The translations under genes were made by a program, and so were the position numbers. Shown here in pieces: positions 1-7,226 of a stretch of DNA of 13,090 nt (positions are counted from its first letter, which is position 1; each line of letters starts with the position of its first letter). The stretch comes from Xanthobacteraceae bacterium (lineage in GTDB: Bacteria > Pseudomonadota > Alphaproteobacteria > Rhizobiales > Xanthobacteraceae), in contig JASHRR010000926.1 in NCBI GenBank assembly GCA_030037185.1, forward strand, positions 1-13,090, in the 5' to 3' direction. The notes under the pieces are model-generated. The model saw only the letters and a list, made by a program, of their open reading frames with translations, was not told the DNA's origin and ran no database searches.

Positions 1-185
1 CGGTGGTGCCAGACGCCGATCAGACCGAACCGGCGATCGTTCCCGCCTCTTGGCCAGCCTTTTCGACGTGGCGTCAGAGTTCACATAAAGCAGCGTAAAC
101 AGGCTGCAAGTGAGCTCGCAAGCGCGTGCCGAGAAGGCCTCGTGCAGCCGACGTGATCCGACGGCTCCGCACCGGCCTATTTTGG
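1..185. other. Leading non-coding stretch, no gene supported
   Basis: No convincing gene is seen here. Two + frames are open from base 1 and stop near 84-97, so the tail of a gene starting left of the window is possible, but neither translation (endings such as DVASEFT or SSHKAA) is recognisable. The open frames that run through here on both strands overlap the solute-binding protein gene and have no family features. Confidence 0.4.
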
Positions 186-214
186 TTGACGATGTAGCGC
201 TGCGCTGTTGCTAT
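186..214 (+). promoter_or_regulatory. Candidate sigma-70-type promoter for the binding-protein operon
   Basis: TTGACG at 186-191 is followed after 17 bases by TGCTAT at 209-214 (GCTATC one base later), about 28 bases before the ATG at 243. The -35 is a good match to the TTGAC core used by alphaproteobacterial housekeeping sigma factors; the -10 is weak. This is read by eye only. Confidence 0.35.
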
Positions 215-242
215 CCTCGCAGAGACGGGCAGGAGGTCGATA

Positions 243-1202
243 ATGCGAAAGATATTTGCCGTCGCAATTGCGCTCATGGTCTCGGCGGGGGCGCATGCGC
301 AAGACAGCTGGCCGCAGCACGCGGTGACGATGGTGGTGCCGTTCGGAGCTGGCGGCTCCGCCGATCTGACGGCGCGCGTCCTTGCCACCTACCTGCAGGC
401 CCGACTGGGCTCGCCGTTCGTGATCGAAAACAAAGGCGGCGCCGGCGGCAGCATCGGAGCCGGCTTCGTCGCCAAGGCGCCGAATGATGGCTATACGCTG
501 CTGGTCGGCACCGTCAGCTCGAATGCCGTCAACGCGGCGCTTTATACCAGGCTGCCCTACGATCTCGAGCGGGATTTTCAGCCGGTGTCGCGGCTTGTGG
601 TGTTTCCCAATCTGCTGTTCGTCAATCCGAAAATTCCGGCCAGATCGGTGGCTGAGCTGATCAGCTATTTGAAGGCCAACCCCGGCAAAGCGAACTACGG
701 CTCCTCCGGCATCGGCACCTCGTCGCATCTCTCATCGGTGATGTTTGCGCTCGCGACCGGAACCGAGATGACGCACATTCCGTTCCGCAGCACCAGCGAG
801 GTCATCAACAACATGATCGGCGGCCACATCGATCTCGGCATCGACAGCATGACGACCACGATCCCGCATGCGCGCTCCGGCGCGGTGCGAGCGCTGGCGG
901 TGACGACGCCGCAACGCAGCACCTCGATGCCGGATCTCCCCACCATCGCGGAAACCCTGCCGGGCTATGAAGCCACTGCTTGGCAAGGGCTGTTCGCCCC
1001 AGCCGGCACACCCCGGCCAGTCGTTGATAAGCTCGCTGCGGAAGTGAAACGCATTCTCGAAACGCCCGAAGTGGCCGCTTCGCTCGAAGCTGTTGGCGCA
1101 GAGCCGGCCGCGATGCCGCCGGACGCTTTTGGGGCGTTCGCGCGCAGCGAACGCGCGAAATGGAAGGAGGTTGTGAGAATCGCAGGCGTCCGGGTCGACT
1201 GA
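243..1202 (+). CDS. Tripartite tricarboxylate transporter (TctC/Bug family) periplasmic substrate-binding protein
   Basis: This 319-residue exported protein binds a small organic solute, usually a carboxylate, in the periplasm and delivers it to a TctA/TctB membrane pair. Residues 1-19 form a signal peptide: Arg-Lys, a hydrophobic core, then a cleavage site AHA before Gln20. The family motifs are clear: VPFGAGGSADLTAR near residue 31 and the stretch ENKGGAGGSIGA...KAPNDGYTLLVG, which includes the ligand-carboxylate loop. Length is typical for Bug proteins (about 320). The start is supported by AGGAGG at 231-236, six bases before the ATG. No tctA or tctB lies in the window, so this is an orphan binding protein or its partners lie elsewhere, as is common for Bug proteins. 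It is followed after 24 bases by a molybdenum hydroxylase, suggesting that the bound compound is that enzyme's substrate. The ligand cannot be named. Confidence 0.93.
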   Translation: MRKIFAVAIALMVSAGAHAQDSWPQHAVTMVVPFGAGGSADLTARVLATYLQARLGSPFVIENKGGAGGSIGAGFVAKAPNDGYTLLVGTVSSNAVNAALYTRLPYDLERDFQPVSRLVVFPNLLFVNPKIPARSVAELISYLKANPGKANYGSSGIGTSSHLSSVMFALATGTEMTHIPFRSTSEVINNMIGGHIDLGIDSMTTTIPHARSGAVRALAVTTPQRSTSMPDLPTIAETLPGYEATAWQGLFAPAGTPRPVVDKLAAEVKRILETPEVAASLEAVGAEPAAMPPDAFGAFARSERAKWKEVVRIAGVRVD

Positions 1203-1226
1203 CGCCGTGAGGCAGTCCCCAACTCC

Positions 1227-3539
1227 ATGACCGCGGACCGAACTCAACCGGCGAACGCCCTGGTCGGCAGTCCGATCGAACGCATCGAGGACCTGCGCTT
1301 TCTTCGCGGCAGCGGCCAATACGTCGACGACGTGAACCTCGCCGGCCTGCTGCACGCGGTGATCGTGCGCAGCCCGATCGCGCACGGCTGCATTCGCAGA
1401 ATTGATTGCGCCGCCGCACTGGCGCGGCCGGGCGTGCATGCCGTCATCACGGCGAACCACATCGGCGCCGTCCCGACCATTCCGCTGCGGCAGGAGCAGC
1501 TGGCAGCTTTCAAACCGTTCGAGCAGCCGGTCATCGCGGTCGGCAAGGTGCGCTATGTGGGCGAACCTGTCGCTGTCGTGGTGGCCGATACCGCGGCTGC
1601 CGCTGAGGACGCCGCCGAGGCGGTGGCGATCGACCTCGAGGAATTGGCGGTTATCACAAACTGCGAGCCGCGCCAAAGCAACGCCACCTTATTGTTCGAG
1701 GCGGCGGCCAATTTGGCCGGCACCTTGACGGCCGCGAAGGGCGACGCGGATGCAGCCTTCCAGACCGCCCCCTACACGCGCTGCGAGCGGTTCAAGGTGC
1801 AGCGCCATACCGCAGTGCCGATGGAGCCGCGCGGGCTGGTGGCGCAATGGCGCGACGGACAGCTGACCCTGTTCGGCGCCGCCAAGGTGCCGTTTCCCAA
1901 TCGCCGAATCCTGTCGCAACAGCTCGGGCTCGCCGAGGACGCGATCCACATGGTCGAAAACGATGTCGGCGGCGGCTTCGGGGTGCGCGGCGAATTCTAT
2001 CCGGAAGATTTTTTGATACCGTTCGCGGCGCGATTCATTGGCCGTCCGGTGAAGTGGATCGAGGACCGGCGCGAGCACCTCATCGCCACCAATCACGCGC
2101 GCGACGTTTCCTGCACCCTCGAAATCGCCTGCGGCCGCGATGGCACAATTCTCGCGCTGCGCGGCCATGCCAAGGTCGATGTGGGGGCCTATCTGCGCAC
2201 CAACGGCGCGACCGCTGCGCGCAACACCGTCCAAATCCTGTCCGGGCCGTACCGCGTGCCGAATGTCCATGTGCAGGTATCGCTCCATCTCACGAACAAA
2301 ACACCGGTTGGAACCTATCGCGGGCCCGGCCGCTTTGAGGCGGACTTTTTTCGCGAGCGCCTGTTTGACATGGCGGCCGGCGACATCGGCATCGATCGCG
2401 TCGAGTTCCGGCGCCGTAATCTCATCGCGGAAACCGAGATGCCGTACCCGCTTGCCAAGGTGGTGGAGCTTGACCTCGCCACCGCGACGGACAGCGGCAA
2501 TTACCGCTCGACATTGGAGCGTTGCCTTGCCGAAATCGGTTGGGCTGCCAAGGCGCCGCTGCAGGGCAAGCGGATCGACGGGCGCTATCATGGGATTGCG
2601 ATCGGGTGCTATTTCGAGGGCGGCGCCTCTGGCCCGCGCGAGCACGCGCGGCTGGCGCTGATGAGCGACGGCACGGTTTCGGTCTATGTCGGGTCGTCGG
2701 CCAACGGACAGGGGCTCGAAACCGCCTTCGCCCAAATCGCCGCCGACGCGCTCGAATTACCGATGACGCGCATTCGCGGCGTTTTCCACGGCTCAACCGA
2801 TCTGCTGCGCGAGGGCTTCGGCAGCTACAGCTCGCGCTCGATCGTGATGGGCGGCTGCGCCATCGTGGCTGCCGCGGAGAAATTGCGCGAGATGATCCGA
2901 GCGGCGGCGGCGCAACGGCTTGGCTGCGACCGCGCAGATGTCGAGATCGTGGACGGCGAGGTGCGGGTCGGTGCCGGCGTTTGCCGAACATTCGTTCCGC
3001 TCTCCGAGGTCGCCAACAGCGGCATTGTGGCTGATGGCGCCTTCGCGAGCCCCCATCGCACCTACAGCTACGGCGCCCATGCGGCTCACGTGGCGGTTGA
3101 CCCCGCCACCGGCCACATCGAGGTGCTTGACTACGTGGCGGTTGAGGATGTCGGGCGCATCATCAATCCGGCAATGCTGCATGGCCAGGCCATTGGCGCC
3201 ATTGTCCAGGGCTTCGGCGGCACAATTCTCGAGCACTTGGCGTATGACCAGCAGGGACAGTTGCTCACCGGTTCGCTCGCGGACTACCTGATGCCGAGCG
3301 CCAGCGATTTTCCGGTCGTGCGGGCAGTCGCGCTTGAGGAGAAGCCGGCGCCGCACAATCCGCTCGGCGCCAAGGGCGCCGGCGAAGGCGGCATCATTGC
3401 GGTCGGCGGCGTCATCGCCAACGCGGTCGCGGCGGCGCTGCGCCCCTTCGGGGTCGAGCCATGCGAACTGCCGTTGTCGCCGTCGAGAGTGTGGGAGATG
3501 ATTGAGCAGGTGCGCAAGGCGCGCCAGCGCGATCGGTAG
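1227..3539 (+). CDS. Xanthine dehydrogenase/CO-dehydrogenase-family molybdopterin-binding large subunit
   Basis: This is the catalytic large subunit (770 residues) of a molybdenum hydroxylase, which inserts water-derived oxygen at a carbon of an aldehyde, purine, N-heterocycle or aromatic acid. An aldehyde-oxidase a/b-hammerhead domain occupies roughly residues 15-130, and two molybdenum-cofactor-binding domains follow. Cofactor motifs include GGGFG at 248-252, TYRGPGR at 363-369, NGQG with Gln495, and GAKGAGEGG with the catalytic Glu at 720. The CO-dehydrogenase loop AYRCSFR is absent (TYRGPGR instead), so it is not a true CoxL. Length fits three-subunit enzymes, which also need a 2Fe-2S small subunit and an FAD medium subunit; neither is in the window. 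The ATG has only a weak ribosome site (GAGG at 1208-1211, far upstream), so translation may be coupled to the upstream binding-protein gene 24 bases away. The stop lies 5 bases from the stop of the convergent acetyltransferase gene. Substrate unknown. Confidence 0.92.
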   Translation: MTADRTQPANALVGSPIERIEDLRFLRGSGQYVDDVNLAGLLHAVIVRSPIAHGCIRRIDCAAALARPGVHAVITANHIGAVPTIPLRQEQLAAFKPFEQPVIAVGKVRYVGEPVAVVVADTAAAAEDAAEAVAIDLEELAVITNCEPRQSNATLLFEAAANLAGTLTAAKGDADAAFQTAPYTRCERFKVQRHTAVPMEPRGLVAQWRDGQLTLFGAAKVPFPNRRILSQQLGLAEDAIHMVENDVGGGFGVRGEFYPEDFLIPFAARFIGRPVKWIEDRREHLIATNHARDVSCTLEIACGRDGTILALRGHAKVDVGAYLRTNGATAARNTVQILSGPYRVPNVHVQVSLHLTNKTPVGTYRGPGRFEADFFRERLFDMAAGDIGIDRVEFRRRNLIAETEMPYPLAKVVELDLATATDSGNYRSTLERCLAEIGWAAKAPLQGKRIDGRYHGIAIGCYFEGGASGPREHARLALMSDGTVSVYVGSSANGQGLETAFAQIAADALELPMTRIRGVFHGSTDLLREGFGSYSSRSIVMGGCAIVAAAEKLREMIRAAAAQRLGCDRADVEIVDGEVRVGAGVCRTFVPLSEVANSGIVADGAFASPHRTYSYGAHAAHVAVDPATGHIEVLDYVAVEDVGRIINPAMLHGQAIGAIVQGFGGTILEHLAYDQQGQLLTGSLADYLMPSASDFPVVRAVALEEKPAPHNPLGAKGAGEGGIIAVGGVIANAVAAALRPFGVEPCELPLSPSRVWEMIEQVRKARQRDR

Positions 3540-3544
3540 AATAC

Positions 3545-4261
3545 CTACGCCCTCACAATTTTCTCCATGGTATGGAACTCGCCAAGCTTCTTCTTCTGCG
3601 CCCCGTGCGCGTCGAAATTCTCCGGCGTCAGCCAGCGTTCGAAGGCGGCTTTCCGGACCGGCCATTCGGTTTTCAACATGGCGAACCAGGCGGTGTCGCG
3701 GCTGCGGCCCTTGATGATCATATGGTCGCGGAAAATGCCCTCGAATGAAAAGCCGAGCCGCAGCGCAGCCCGCCGCGACGCCGCATTGAGGGCGTCGCAT
3801 TTCCATTCGTAGCGGCGATAACGGAGCGCCTCGAAAACATAAAGCGCCAGCAGATACTGCGCCTCGGTGGCAAGCGGCGTGTGCTGGAGCGAAGGACTGA
3901 GCACGACGTTGCCAACCTCGATGACGCGCATGTCGGGCTCGATCCGCATCAGCGCCGCAAGCCCGAGGGCGCGTCCGCCAGCATCCACGACCGCATAGTA
4001 GAACGGATCCCGGGCCTGTTCGCGCGAGACCAGCCAATCGGAGAACACCGCCGCATCGGCAAACGGGCCGTATCTCATATAAGTCCAGATATGAGGGTGG
4101 CCGGCGACGGCGTCCCACAGGGTCGCATGATGGCGCGCCGCGTCGAGGCGCTCAACGCTGCCGAAACGGCCGCAGAGGGTGACGGCTTGCGGTGACAAGG
4201 CTGGCTGCGCATCGACACGAAAACCGAGCGGCTGACCGGTGTCCGGGTGAACGTCAGGCAT
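3545..4261 (-). CDS. GNAT-family N-acetyltransferase (RimJ/RimL-like)
   Basis: The 238-residue protein has the GNAT fold of the ribosomal-protein/small-molecule acetyltransferase branch, moving acetyl from acetyl-CoA to an amino group. A beta strand EVGNVVLSP near residues 115-123 leads into the acetyl-CoA-binding segment. A later strand-helix contains CDALNAASRRAALRLGF (155-171) followed by EGIFRDH, the usual Asn-x-x-Ser-x-x-x-x-x-x-LGF...EG...R pattern of this branch. The ATG at 4259-4261 is preferred because the GNAT homology begins soon after. The open frame runs 52 residues further upstream, but that extension has no family character. A weak GAGG lies about 13 bases upstream of the ATG. 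A 6-base inverted repeat (CCTCAT/ATGAGG) sits in the leader at 4273-4287. It converges tail-to-tail with the hydroxylase gene, so shared function is unlikely. Substrate unknown. Confidence 0.85.
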   Translation of the reverse strand: MPDVHPDTGQPLGFRVDAQPALSPQAVTLCGRFGSVERLDAARHHATLWDAVAGHPHIWTYMRYGPFADAAVFSDWLVSREQARDPFYYAVVDAGGRALGLAALMRIEPDMRVIEVGNVVLSPSLQHTPLATEAQYLLALYVFEALRYRRYEWKCDALNAASRRAALRLGFSFEGIFRDHMIIKGRSRDTAWFAMLKTEWPVRKAAFERWLTPENFDAHGAQKKKLGEFHTMEKIVRA

Positions 4262-4272
4262 CGGTCGCGGCG

Positions 4273-4287
4273 CCTCATGAGATGAGG
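4273..4287 (-). promoter_or_regulatory. Short inverted repeat upstream of the acetyltransferase start
   Basis: CCTCAT, GAG, ATGAGG forms a perfect 6-base inverted repeat, 12-26 bases before the acetyltransferase ATG and overlapping its weak ribosome-site region. It could be an operator or a small RNA hairpin limiting translation, or chance. The rest of the gap 4262-4458 shows nothing else. Confidence 0.2.
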
Positions 4288-4458
4288 GGATTGCGAAGCA
4301 GTGGTGCAGACGTAAGGATGATGCAGCGGGCCGGTTGTGGTCGCCCCGTTGTGCACGAAGCCAGGTGGACGGTTCGAGAGTGGCGCTGCCCGTGGGCGAG
4401 CACAAGTGTCGCCCCATACGAGGGCAATCGACAATGTCCCTTTGCTGGCGTCACCGTA

Positions 4459-5472
4459 CTAAAACGAACTCTTCAGCTTCAGCTGATCGAGCCGATTGAC
4501 CGAATGGACGTTAAGGCTTCGTCGCTGATGGTTTTGCAGCACATCCAGCGGGATGTCGGCACCGGCGTCACCTTGCGACCAGATCTTGCGGTATAAATCC
4601 GGCAGGCTCTTGGGCATTTCGCCGTTAACTGCGAGGATAATGTCGCCCTTCCTTAAGCCGGCCTTCTCGGCAGGCGCCCCGGGAGTCACGTGGCTCACGA
4701 CCAAATGCCCGCCGACGTCGTCTGTGTTGAGTCCGAGCCACGGGCGTGCCACCGCCGGTCGTCCGTCCGAGATGAGGTCGGCAAGTATCGGTGACAGTCG
4801 ATCGATCGGCACGAACATGTTGCCGCGCTCGTTGTCGCCCTTTCCGGATGCGTCTTTGACAATGAGAGAGCCAACGCCGACGAGCCTGCCATCGTGATTG
4901 ATCAGCGCCGCACCGCTCCAAGCCGGGTGCGGCGGTGCAGTGAAGATCGCTTCCTCCAGCAGATATTCCCAATCGCCGGCAAATTCCCGCTTGGCTACAA
5001 CGTGGACGGGCAGAATGCCGCTCGGCCCACCGTAACTCGCAACCACCACCGGGTCGCCGACCTTGACATCTGAAGACTTACCCATCTGCAGCGCGTGCAC
5101 CTTCAGCGGTGTGATCGCCTGCAGCAGTCCGAATCCGGACTCGTTGTCGTAGCCCACAACTGTGGCACCGACCGTGTGGCCCTCATTGGTGGTGATCTCG
5201 GCCGAAATTGCCTCGACCATAAGATACCCAATGGTGAGCACAAGCCCGTTGTCGTCGATAACGATACCGGTCCCCTCGCGCTCCCGCCCCAAATTCTCCG
5301 TCGTGAGCCCGTCGGGAGTGATGAAGGTCTTGATGTGGACGACGCCCGACAGCAGTTGCTCGAGTGTTGGAGACTGGGCCTGAGCCGCAATTTGCGATCC
5401 GACCACCAGCACCATGCCGGCTAGCAGCTTGCACGCCCTTATTACCGTCGTCAGGCCCGACCGCTCGCGCAT
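4459..5472 (-). CDS. Exported HtrA/DegP-like S1C-PDZ protein with degenerate catalytic triad
   Basis: This 337-residue protein has the HtrA layout: signal peptide (residues 1-32, cleavage after AQA), trypsin-like domain (about 38-235) and one C-terminal PDZ domain (about 245-330, with the AGLRKGDIILAVNG core). HtrA proteases normally have His in TNNHV, Asp in the DPxTDLAL strand and Ser in GNSGGPL. Here the aligned positions read LTIGYLMVE (His replaced by Tyr83), DNESGFGLLQ (Asp replaced by Gly113) and AWSGAAL (Ser186 kept). Two of three triad residues are gone, so proteolysis is unlikely; a periplasmic chaperone, peptide-binding or regulatory role is more plausible. The start at 5472 is set by AAGGAGA (complement of 5478-5484), about six bases upstream. 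An open extension of 23 residues upstream lacks a ribosome site and would bury the signal peptide. The gene stands alone on its strand, 217 bases downstream of the aminotransferase. Confidence 0.88.
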   Translation of the reverse strand: MRERSGLTTVIRACKLLAGMVLVVGSQIAAQAQSPTLEQLLSGVVHIKTFITPDGLTTENLGREREGTGIVIDDNGLVLTIGYLMVEAISAEITTNEGHTVGATVVGYDNESGFGLLQAITPLKVHALQMGKSSDVKVGDPVVVASYGGPSGILPVHVVAKREFAGDWEYLLEEAIFTAPPHPAWSGAALINHDGRLVGVGSLIVKDASGKGDNERGNMFVPIDRLSPILADLISDGRPAVARPWLGLNTDDVGGHLVVSHVTPGAPAEKAGLRKGDIILAVNGEMPKSLPDLYRKIWSQGDAGADIPLDVLQNHQRRSLNVHSVNRLDQLKLKSSF

Positions 5473-5477
5473 GTCTG

Positions 5478-5484
5478 TCTCCTT
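5478..5484 (-). promoter_or_regulatory. Ribosome binding site deciding the HtrA-like start
   Basis: On the - strand this reads AAGGAGA, five to six bases before the ATG at 5470-5472. It is the strong Shine-Dalgarno site that selects this start over the upstream in-frame ATG at 5541. Confidence 0.75.
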
Positions 5485-5619
5485 GAAGGACAGCCCCAGA
5501 CATGCATAGGCTATACCAATTTTGCGCCCAACGGATATCACGTCATCGTAAGACGGCCCCGATACCCCGCCAAAACAAAATTTAAGGGTTGCGCAATACC
5601 GGCGCCGTTGGTGCGTGGA

Positions 5620-5649
5620 CCGCCTGCCCTTGGTTCCAGTGCCAGGCGG
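5620..5649. terminator. GC-rich hairpin after the aminotransferase gene, possible terminator
   Basis: CCGCCTG (5620-5626) and CAGGCGG (5643-5649) form a perfect 7-base stem with a 16-base loop, 41 bases past the aminotransferase stop. No T-run follows on either strand, so a Rho-independent terminator is doubtful. Otherwise the 217-base gap holds only the leader of the HtrA-like gene. Confidence 0.25.
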
Positions 5650-5689
5650 CTCGATCCCGGCGGGTGAAACGCCAGCGCTCCGAGCCCAG

Positions 5690-6898
5690 TCACTCTGCGG
5701 CGGCGCGCTGTACGTCGGTATGAGCCGACACGATGTAATCCATCGCGGCCTGAACGCCGCCTTTTTTGATCGGCACGCCGCCCAGCGTCAGCGCCATTTC
5801 CGTTCCGGCGAGCGCACCCAGGATCGTCAGATCGTTGGTGTCTCCGAGATGCCCGATGCGGAAATACCTGCCGCTGAAGGGGCCGAAGCTCGTGCCGTAT
5901 GAAATATTGAAGTGGTCGAGCGCGAGATCGCGCACCTCGTCGGCATCATGGCCGTCCGGCAGCAGCACCGCCGTTATGGTCGGGGAATAGTATTTCGCAT
6001 CGCGGCACAGGATTTCCAGGCCCCAGGCGCGTATCGCCCGCCTGGTGGCTTCGGCGAACCGCGCGTGCCGGGCGAACACGTTGTCGAGCCCCTCCTCATG
6101 GAGCATGTCGATCGACGCTGCCAGGCCGTGCAGCATCTGCGTTGCCGGCGTGTAGGGGAAGAAGCCGATTTTGTTCATCGCGAGCATGTCGTCCCACGAC
6201 CAGAAAGATTTCGGCAGGTTCGATGTTTTCGATGCCGCCAGCGCCTTGTCGCTCAGCGCATTAAACGACATGCCCGGCGGCAGCATCAGGCCCTTCTGGG
6301 CGCCGCCGACGGTGACATCGACGCCCCATTCGTCATGGCGGTAATCGGTCGAGGCGAGCGATGAGATCGTGTCGACCAGAAGCAGTGCCGGATGTCCCGC
6401 GCGGTCGATCGCCCGCCGGATTTCCGCGATCGGCGACAGGCAGCCGGTCGCGGTCTCGTTATGAAGAACGCACACCGCCTTTATCTCGTGCGCCTTGTCC
6501 TCCTTGAGCTTCCCCTCAATGATGGCGGGGTCGGCGCCGGTGCGCCAGTCGGTTGGGATGAACTCGGGCCTCAGGCCAAGCTTCACGGCCATGTTCTTCC
6601 ACAATGTCGCGAACTGGCCGGTTTCCACCATCAGTACGCGGTCGCCCGCCGAAAGCGTATTGACCAGGGCCGCTTCCCAAGCGCCGGTGCCGGTCGCCGT
6701 GTAAATGATGACCGGGCTCGTGGTCTTGAAGATTGTCTTGATACCCTCCAGCACGCGTTTCGCGAGCTTGGCGAATTCTGGTCCGCGGTGGTCGATGATG
6801 GGGGTGTCCATGGCGCGCAGAATGCGATCCGGCAGGGGCGTCGGCCCTGGAATCTGCAGGAAATGGCGGCCAGCGGTGCGCGACGAATTCTTGGACAT
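5690..6898 (-). CDS. Class V PLP aminotransferase, serine/alanine-glyoxylate type
   Basis: The 402-residue protein belongs to the serine-glyoxylate/alanine-glyoxylate aminotransferase group of PLP fold-type I, class V. The N-terminus has the family signature QIPGPTPLPDRILRAM (residues 15-30) and DHRGPEF. TGTGAWEAAL (69-78) forms the PLP phosphate-binding turn, Asp176 in LLLVDTISS contacts the pyridine nitrogen, and Lys202 in GGAQKGLMLPPG is the Schiff-base lysine. The QKG(L/F)MLPPG form is typical of the bacterial serine-glyoxylate enzymes that turn glyoxylate plus serine into glycine plus hydroxypyruvate (family knowledge); the amino donor is inferred. Length is normal. AAGG lies about 11 bases before the ATG, further than ideal. 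It is divergent from the FAD/FeS dehydrogenase, whose product could be glyoxylate. Upstream DNA beyond 136 bases has been replaced by a decayed insertion sequence. Alternatives are alanine-glyoxylate or another 2-oxoacid transaminase. Confidence 0.9.
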   Translation of the reverse strand: MSKNSSRTAGRHFLQIPGPTPLPDRILRAMDTPIIDHRGPEFAKLAKRVLEGIKTIFKTTSPVIIYTATGTGAWEAALVNTLSAGDRVLMVETGQFATLWKNMAVKLGLRPEFIPTDWRTGADPAIIEGKLKEDKAHEIKAVCVLHNETATGCLSPIAEIRRAIDRAGHPALLLVDTISSLASTDYRHDEWGVDVTVGGAQKGLMLPPGMSFNALSDKALAASKTSNLPKSFWSWDDMLAMNKIGFFPYTPATQMLHGLAASIDMLHEEGLDNVFARHARFAEATRRAIRAWGLEILCRDAKYYSPTITAVLLPDGHDADEVRDLALDHFNISYGTSFGPFSGRYFRIGHLGDTNDLTILGALAGTEMALTLGGVPIKKGGVQAAMDYIVSAHTDVQRAAAE

Positions 6899-6942
6899 GC
6901 GTTAATGGACCTTTTTCGCGAATGGAGTTGGACCTTGCTGTC

Positions 6943-6971
6943 ATCAAGGACGAATGCGAGAGTCAGTCAAG
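6943..6971 (-). promoter_or_regulatory. Candidate promoter for the aminotransferase
   Basis: On the - strand CTTGAC (6966-6971) matches the alphaproteobacterial -35 consensus. Seventeen bases later is CTTGAT (6943-6948), a poor -10. It lies between the start codon and the insertion-sequence remnant, so it would have survived the insertion. Eye reading only. Confidence 0.25.
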
Positions 6972-6994
6972 TCCGATCAGAGCTGGCGGCGGGC

Positions 6995-7022
6995 AGTGAC
7001 CCAAGCGTAGTGACCTAAGTCA
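6995..7022. promoter_or_regulatory. Paired AGTGACC direct repeats, possible regulator site
   Basis: AGTGACC occurs at 6995-7001 and 7009-7015 with a 14-base period; the two 14-mers match at about 10 of 14 positions. The second copy overlaps a TGAC-CTAA-GTCA inverted repeat (7011-7022). It lies about 100 bases upstream of the aminotransferase start and just outside the transposon remnant, so it may be an operator in the original divergent promoter region. No regulator gene is in the window. Confidence 0.25.
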
Positions 7023-7034
7023 ATAGCGGCAAAA

Positions 7035-7224
7035 CTAACGTCTTCCCCGCCTAAAGGGAGGAATTTCCACCGCCGGAGGGTGACGTTCCACCCCGACAAT
7101 TTCGATGCAGCGAGTTAACGTCACGGTCATGCAACGTCCCACAGTCATCGCATCGCCACTGTCTTATTCCAAGCGCGCCCACCCCTTTCGGGCTGCTTGC
7201 GGCAATACACCCGCACACCGAACA
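7035..7224 (-). pseudogene. tnpB: tnpB remnant (C-terminal zinc ribbon and tail)
   Basis: Read on the - strand from 7224, the translation gives CSVCG, then SSPKGVGALGIRQWRCDDCG, then TLHDRDVN. The Cys pairs (codons at 7213-7224 and 7141-7152) and the HDRDVN motif (7114-7131) are the OrfB/TnpB zinc ribbon and the final RuvC motif with its catalytic Asp, normally followed by AARNI. After NSLH (about 7105) a frameshift moves the rest to another frame: EIVGVERHPPAVEIPPFRRG, ending at TAG 7035-7037. That is the usual style of rhizobial TnpB tails. Everything upstream of the ribbon, including the RNA-binding and first RuvC motifs, is gone, so no RNA-guided nuclease can be made. The 3' end of tnpB in this family also encodes the omega-RNA scaffold, so scaffold-like sequence may persist. 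Confidence 0.85.
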
Positions 7225-7226
7225 CA

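Noticed and set aside
732..4118. Long antisense open frames opposite the binding-protein and hydroxylase genes
   Set aside because: They have Arg/Ala/His-rich composition, no family motifs and no ribosome sites. They arise from high third-position GC on the opposite strand of clearly recognised genes.
5601..5676. tRNA-like look (TTGGT, CTCGATCC, ending in CCA)
   Set aside because: No acceptor stem or D/anticodon/T-stem set pairs in the cloverleaf order; only the 5620-5649 hairpin is real.
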